This document shows positions 8,851 to 11,116 of a DNA stretch of 11,116 bases, one piece after another. This stretch comes from Larix sibirica. Lineage: Eukaryota; Streptophyta; Pinopsida; Pinales; Pinaceae. A program made the translations under genes and the position numbers. Numbering within the stretch: position 1 is the first letter of the stretch; the number at the start of each line of letters is the position of its first letter. The DNA is taken from assembly GCA_004151065.3 (NCBI GenBank), contig NWUY0300030298.1, forward strand, positions 13,076 to 24,191. Reading direction: 5' to 3'. Below the pieces are notes generated by a model. It made no database searches. It had not been told where the DNA came from and saw nothing but the letters and a program-made list of their open reading frames with translations.

Positions 8851-9666
8851 TTTTGACAATTTTTTAATGATACTTTTGTGGAAGGAAAAAGTCCATTGAT
8901 GAGACAATTCAATTTTTATGGGATGCAGGGTTGTATATTGTCAAAAATCTCAAGGTGAATTGAGTTCTAGTGGACCATAAGAATGTATCTTGGCAGATGG
9001 AGGGGGGAAATTGTTTTCCTCATATTTTAAGAAGTGATGAATGCATTTTCATAGTGTTTAAGCTATGATACTGTGGAAAATGGGAAGAAGATGATTAGAG
9101 TTGGATGGTTTCATGCTCAAATGATATGGACCCTTCAAGAAAAATTATACTTACAACTTAAAGTGAAAAGTGGGAGAATATCATTGCATGGCACTTATGA
9201 GTATTACCGCCCCAACAATATTTAAGAGCCACAAGTGAAAGTGATTGGTAGTTGCTCTAATCTCATGCTTTTCATTTTTTCCTTTGATTGTGAATTGTGG
9301 CTTGGGGGGTCCACACTGGATAGTTGGTTATGTGTATCCAATCACATTTAGGTCCCTCGGTCTTCCTATACTAGACAACAATGGGCCCTACCTTATGCCA
9401 CACAAATCCCTTTCCTTAGAAATAAAAATACAATCTGTGCATCTGATTTGATCATCTCTATAATAATCATATGTTCTTCAATGGGGACCACCCGAAATTG
9501 AAAAATCAAGGTGTCTGCTACAATTGAATCCCAAGACCTCACACCCCACCTCTTATCACTAGTTCGATATAACTCTAAATGCACATTCAACCCTTTTTTA
9601 GTTATGTTGTTTCCCCTTTGAATCCTCAAGAGAAATCCAAATAATTTCAGCAGTAGTGAAATCATA
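8851..9666. other. 3' flank of the PPR pseudogene, no gene recognised
   Basis: The first few hundred bases probably derive from the former 3' untranslated region of the PPR gene, but no polyadenylation signal stands out. Two short frames, plus 9245-9451 and minus 9393-9665, overlap in part and show no known motif. No transposon end or repeat was found before the 96-bp array begins. Confidence 0.45.
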
Positions 9667-10412
9667 CACCAACGACTAGGATTGGATCATGTAGGTTCCC
9701 ATGGATAATATGGGTCATCCACTGAAGTGAAACTTGCACAAAGGATAATAACAGATGATCACCTACCAATGGAAGATTAGATATTGTAGTTTCCTACAAG
9801 TGATCTACGTTGTCCATGGGAGTGGAACTTGTATAAGGGATAAGAAAGGGGCTTGTGCACCAATGGACACAATTAGATCACGCAAGTACTTAATGGTGAT
9901 CTGGGATGTTCATGGGGTTGGAACTAGCAGAATATATAAGAAAGGGGCCCATGCACCAGTGGCCTAGATGAAATCACACACTTTCCCTCAGATGATCTGA
10001 GTCGTCCCCAAGAGGAGAACTAGAAAAAGGTATAGTAAGGAGGCTCGTGTGCCAATGACCACGATGATTTCAGGCTAGTCCTCACCAATGACCTAAACCG
10101 TATGCTGGGATGGAAATTTACAAAGGTGTAATAGTGAATCCTGTGCACCAATGGCCATGATCTGAACACACAGTTTACATCAAGAGATCTAGGTTGTTCA
10201 TGACATTTAAATATGCACGTCAAAATTAAGGTAGGACCTATGTGCAGATGGTAGAGATTAAACCTAGTATATCATAGAATTTCATCTAATCCATCCACGA
10301 AATCTATAAGCACAACATGATGTCAACAGGATACAATGCATGGATGGCCATGATTAAGTCGAGACCCTTGTGACAAATGATCCAGGCCATTCGTGCAATG
10401 GGGCCTCCTCCA
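9667..10412 (+). repeat. Degenerate tandem array with 96-bp period, about 8 units
   Basis: The anchor TGATCT(A/G)GG-T-GT-CATG recurs at 9801, 9897, 9993, 10089 and 10185, each exactly 96 bp apart, then at 10282 and 10378. An earlier diverged copy lies near 9705. A second anchor, GTGCACCAATGGCCA-like, sits 54-59 bp into most units (9858, 9951, 10050, 10143, 10241, 10337). The units are heavily diverged in sequence yet almost unchanged in length. Since 96 is divisible by three, short frames echo the repeat (VHGSGT...KKGACAP and VHGVGT...KKGAHAP on the plus strand). Other units contain stops, so coding is unlikely. It is best read as an old satellite or minisatellite. The left end is blurred and the right end fades after about 10412. 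Confidence 0.85.
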
Positions 10413-11116
10413 CCACCAAGTGAGATACTAAATTCCCTGGAATATCAGAGATTCGCCATAAAGGGAAGGATTTTTCCTGAGATAATGTAAAGACCAGTTG
10501 ATTCTCTCTTATTTGGGTTAGAATACAAGATCTAAGGCAAGGAAAATGATCATCGTTAATGGATTTCCAATTATGAAAAGTATCTTCTTGTACCACCCGC
10601 AACACAGGAAAGGTAATGACGTCGCATAAATGGGAACCAAGATAGCATTTATGCTAGACAGGAGGATAAATAAATAGATTCCCTCGCAAAAAACTCGGAA
10701 AAATCCCTTTAGAACACTTGTATTGAGGTTTATTTGAATGATATTGAAAAAAATATCCCCTGAGAGAGGTAATCATTGGCTGCGCAGACACTGAGATTCA
10801 AACTAAAGACAACAAGAATCAATCCAAAGAAATGATACATTACACCATTGGAAAAGACAAGTAAGTAAAACAATCTATTTCCTAGTGATTTATGTCTGCA
10901 GTTATCCCTATGTTCGTCGTGTCAATTAGAAATTGGAAATTTTTGTTCCCCGTTTCATTCTTTCCTCTATGTATTTCTCTAAATTTTATCATTTATTCAT
11001 TATTCCAAAATATCCAAAATGCCAAGAAAGAAAACCACCTCGGCAAGCTCATCTTGTTAGTTGAAATTGGAATATATTCTATGATGTAGAAGATATAGTC
11101 AACGTTTTGAGCCCTC
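10413..11116. other. Non-coding right end, nothing clearly genic
   Basis: A minus-strand frame (10354-10605) begins in the repeat array and has no recognised motif. A short plus frame (10892-11089) is hydrophobic and low-complexity and is probably chance. Apart from a tRNA-like promoter pair near 10795-10847, no structure was found. Confidence 0.45.
10795..10847 (-). mobile_element. Possible minus-strand tRNA-like SINE promoter
   Basis: Read on the minus strand, TGGTGTAATGT (10847-10837) matches box A at 10 of 11 positions. GTTTGAATC (10803-10795) matches box B at 8 of 9. The gap of 33 bp is right for a pol III type 2 promoter. A short T-run follows on that strand near 10745-10752, as in SINEs with T-rich tails. 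No cloverleaf or target duplication is clear, so this is a candidate relic only. Confidence 0.3.

Noticed and set aside
9755-10223. Frames inside the 96-bp array suggesting a 32-residue repeat protein
   Set aside because: Only about two units are open in any one frame, neighbouring units contain stops, and the opposite strand is open in different units.
10354-10605. 83-codon minus-strand frame
   Set aside because: Starts within the tandem array and shows no recognisable domain.
1-11116. CRISPR array, bacterial operons, rRNA or complete tRNA genes
   Set aside because: No regular short repeats with unique spacers, no ribosome-binding-site/ORF organisation, no rRNA-like conserved blocks and no full cloverleaf were found.

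Overview
This is a repeat-rich, AT-rich window of nuclear DNA from a land plant, most likely a seed plant. The evidence is a decayed P-class pentatricopeptide-repeat (PPR) gene, a tRNA-derived SINE with a poly(A) tail, a CACTA-like transposon end, and long gene-free stretches of degenerate repeats. I see no intact protein-coding gene, no RNA gene with a complete fold, and nothing bacterial or viral.

Layout from left to right. A SINE lies at about 67-264, preceded by an 18-bp palindrome. AT-rich DNA follows to about 1300, then a 54-bp-offset tandem duplication (1323-1422) and a second tRNA-like box A/box B pair (1439-1548). An 80-bp segment is duplicated in tandem (2165-2325) directly before a broken coding remnant (2327-3053). 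That remnant carries a CFCPIC...CEN...W cysteine motif and a second conserved-looking block, with stops and a homopolymer frameshift. At 3158-3195 is a perfect hairpin bracketed by 9-bp direct repeats. Diverged repeats occupy 3514-3955, and short repeats lie at 4741-4890. From about 4890 to 7227 nothing is recognisable except a weak primer-binding-site-like motif at 6443.

The right half holds the clearest content. At 7228 a CACTA-type end opens about 410 bp rich in short TCACC/GGTGA motifs in both orientations. This runs directly into a PPR pseudogene (7641-8850) that keeps about ten PPR motifs and a C-terminal tail, with seven in-frame stops and four frameshifts. Beyond it, a diverged tandem array with a strikingly constant 96-bp period covers about 9667-10412. 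A minus-strand tRNA-like promoter pair lies near 10795-10847.

No genes here work together. The history suggested is a PPR gene fragment next to, or possibly carried by, a CACTA-like element, in a region built from old transposons and local tandem duplications. The observations most worth following are the PPR/CACTA junction, the 96-bp array and the cysteine-motif remnant.
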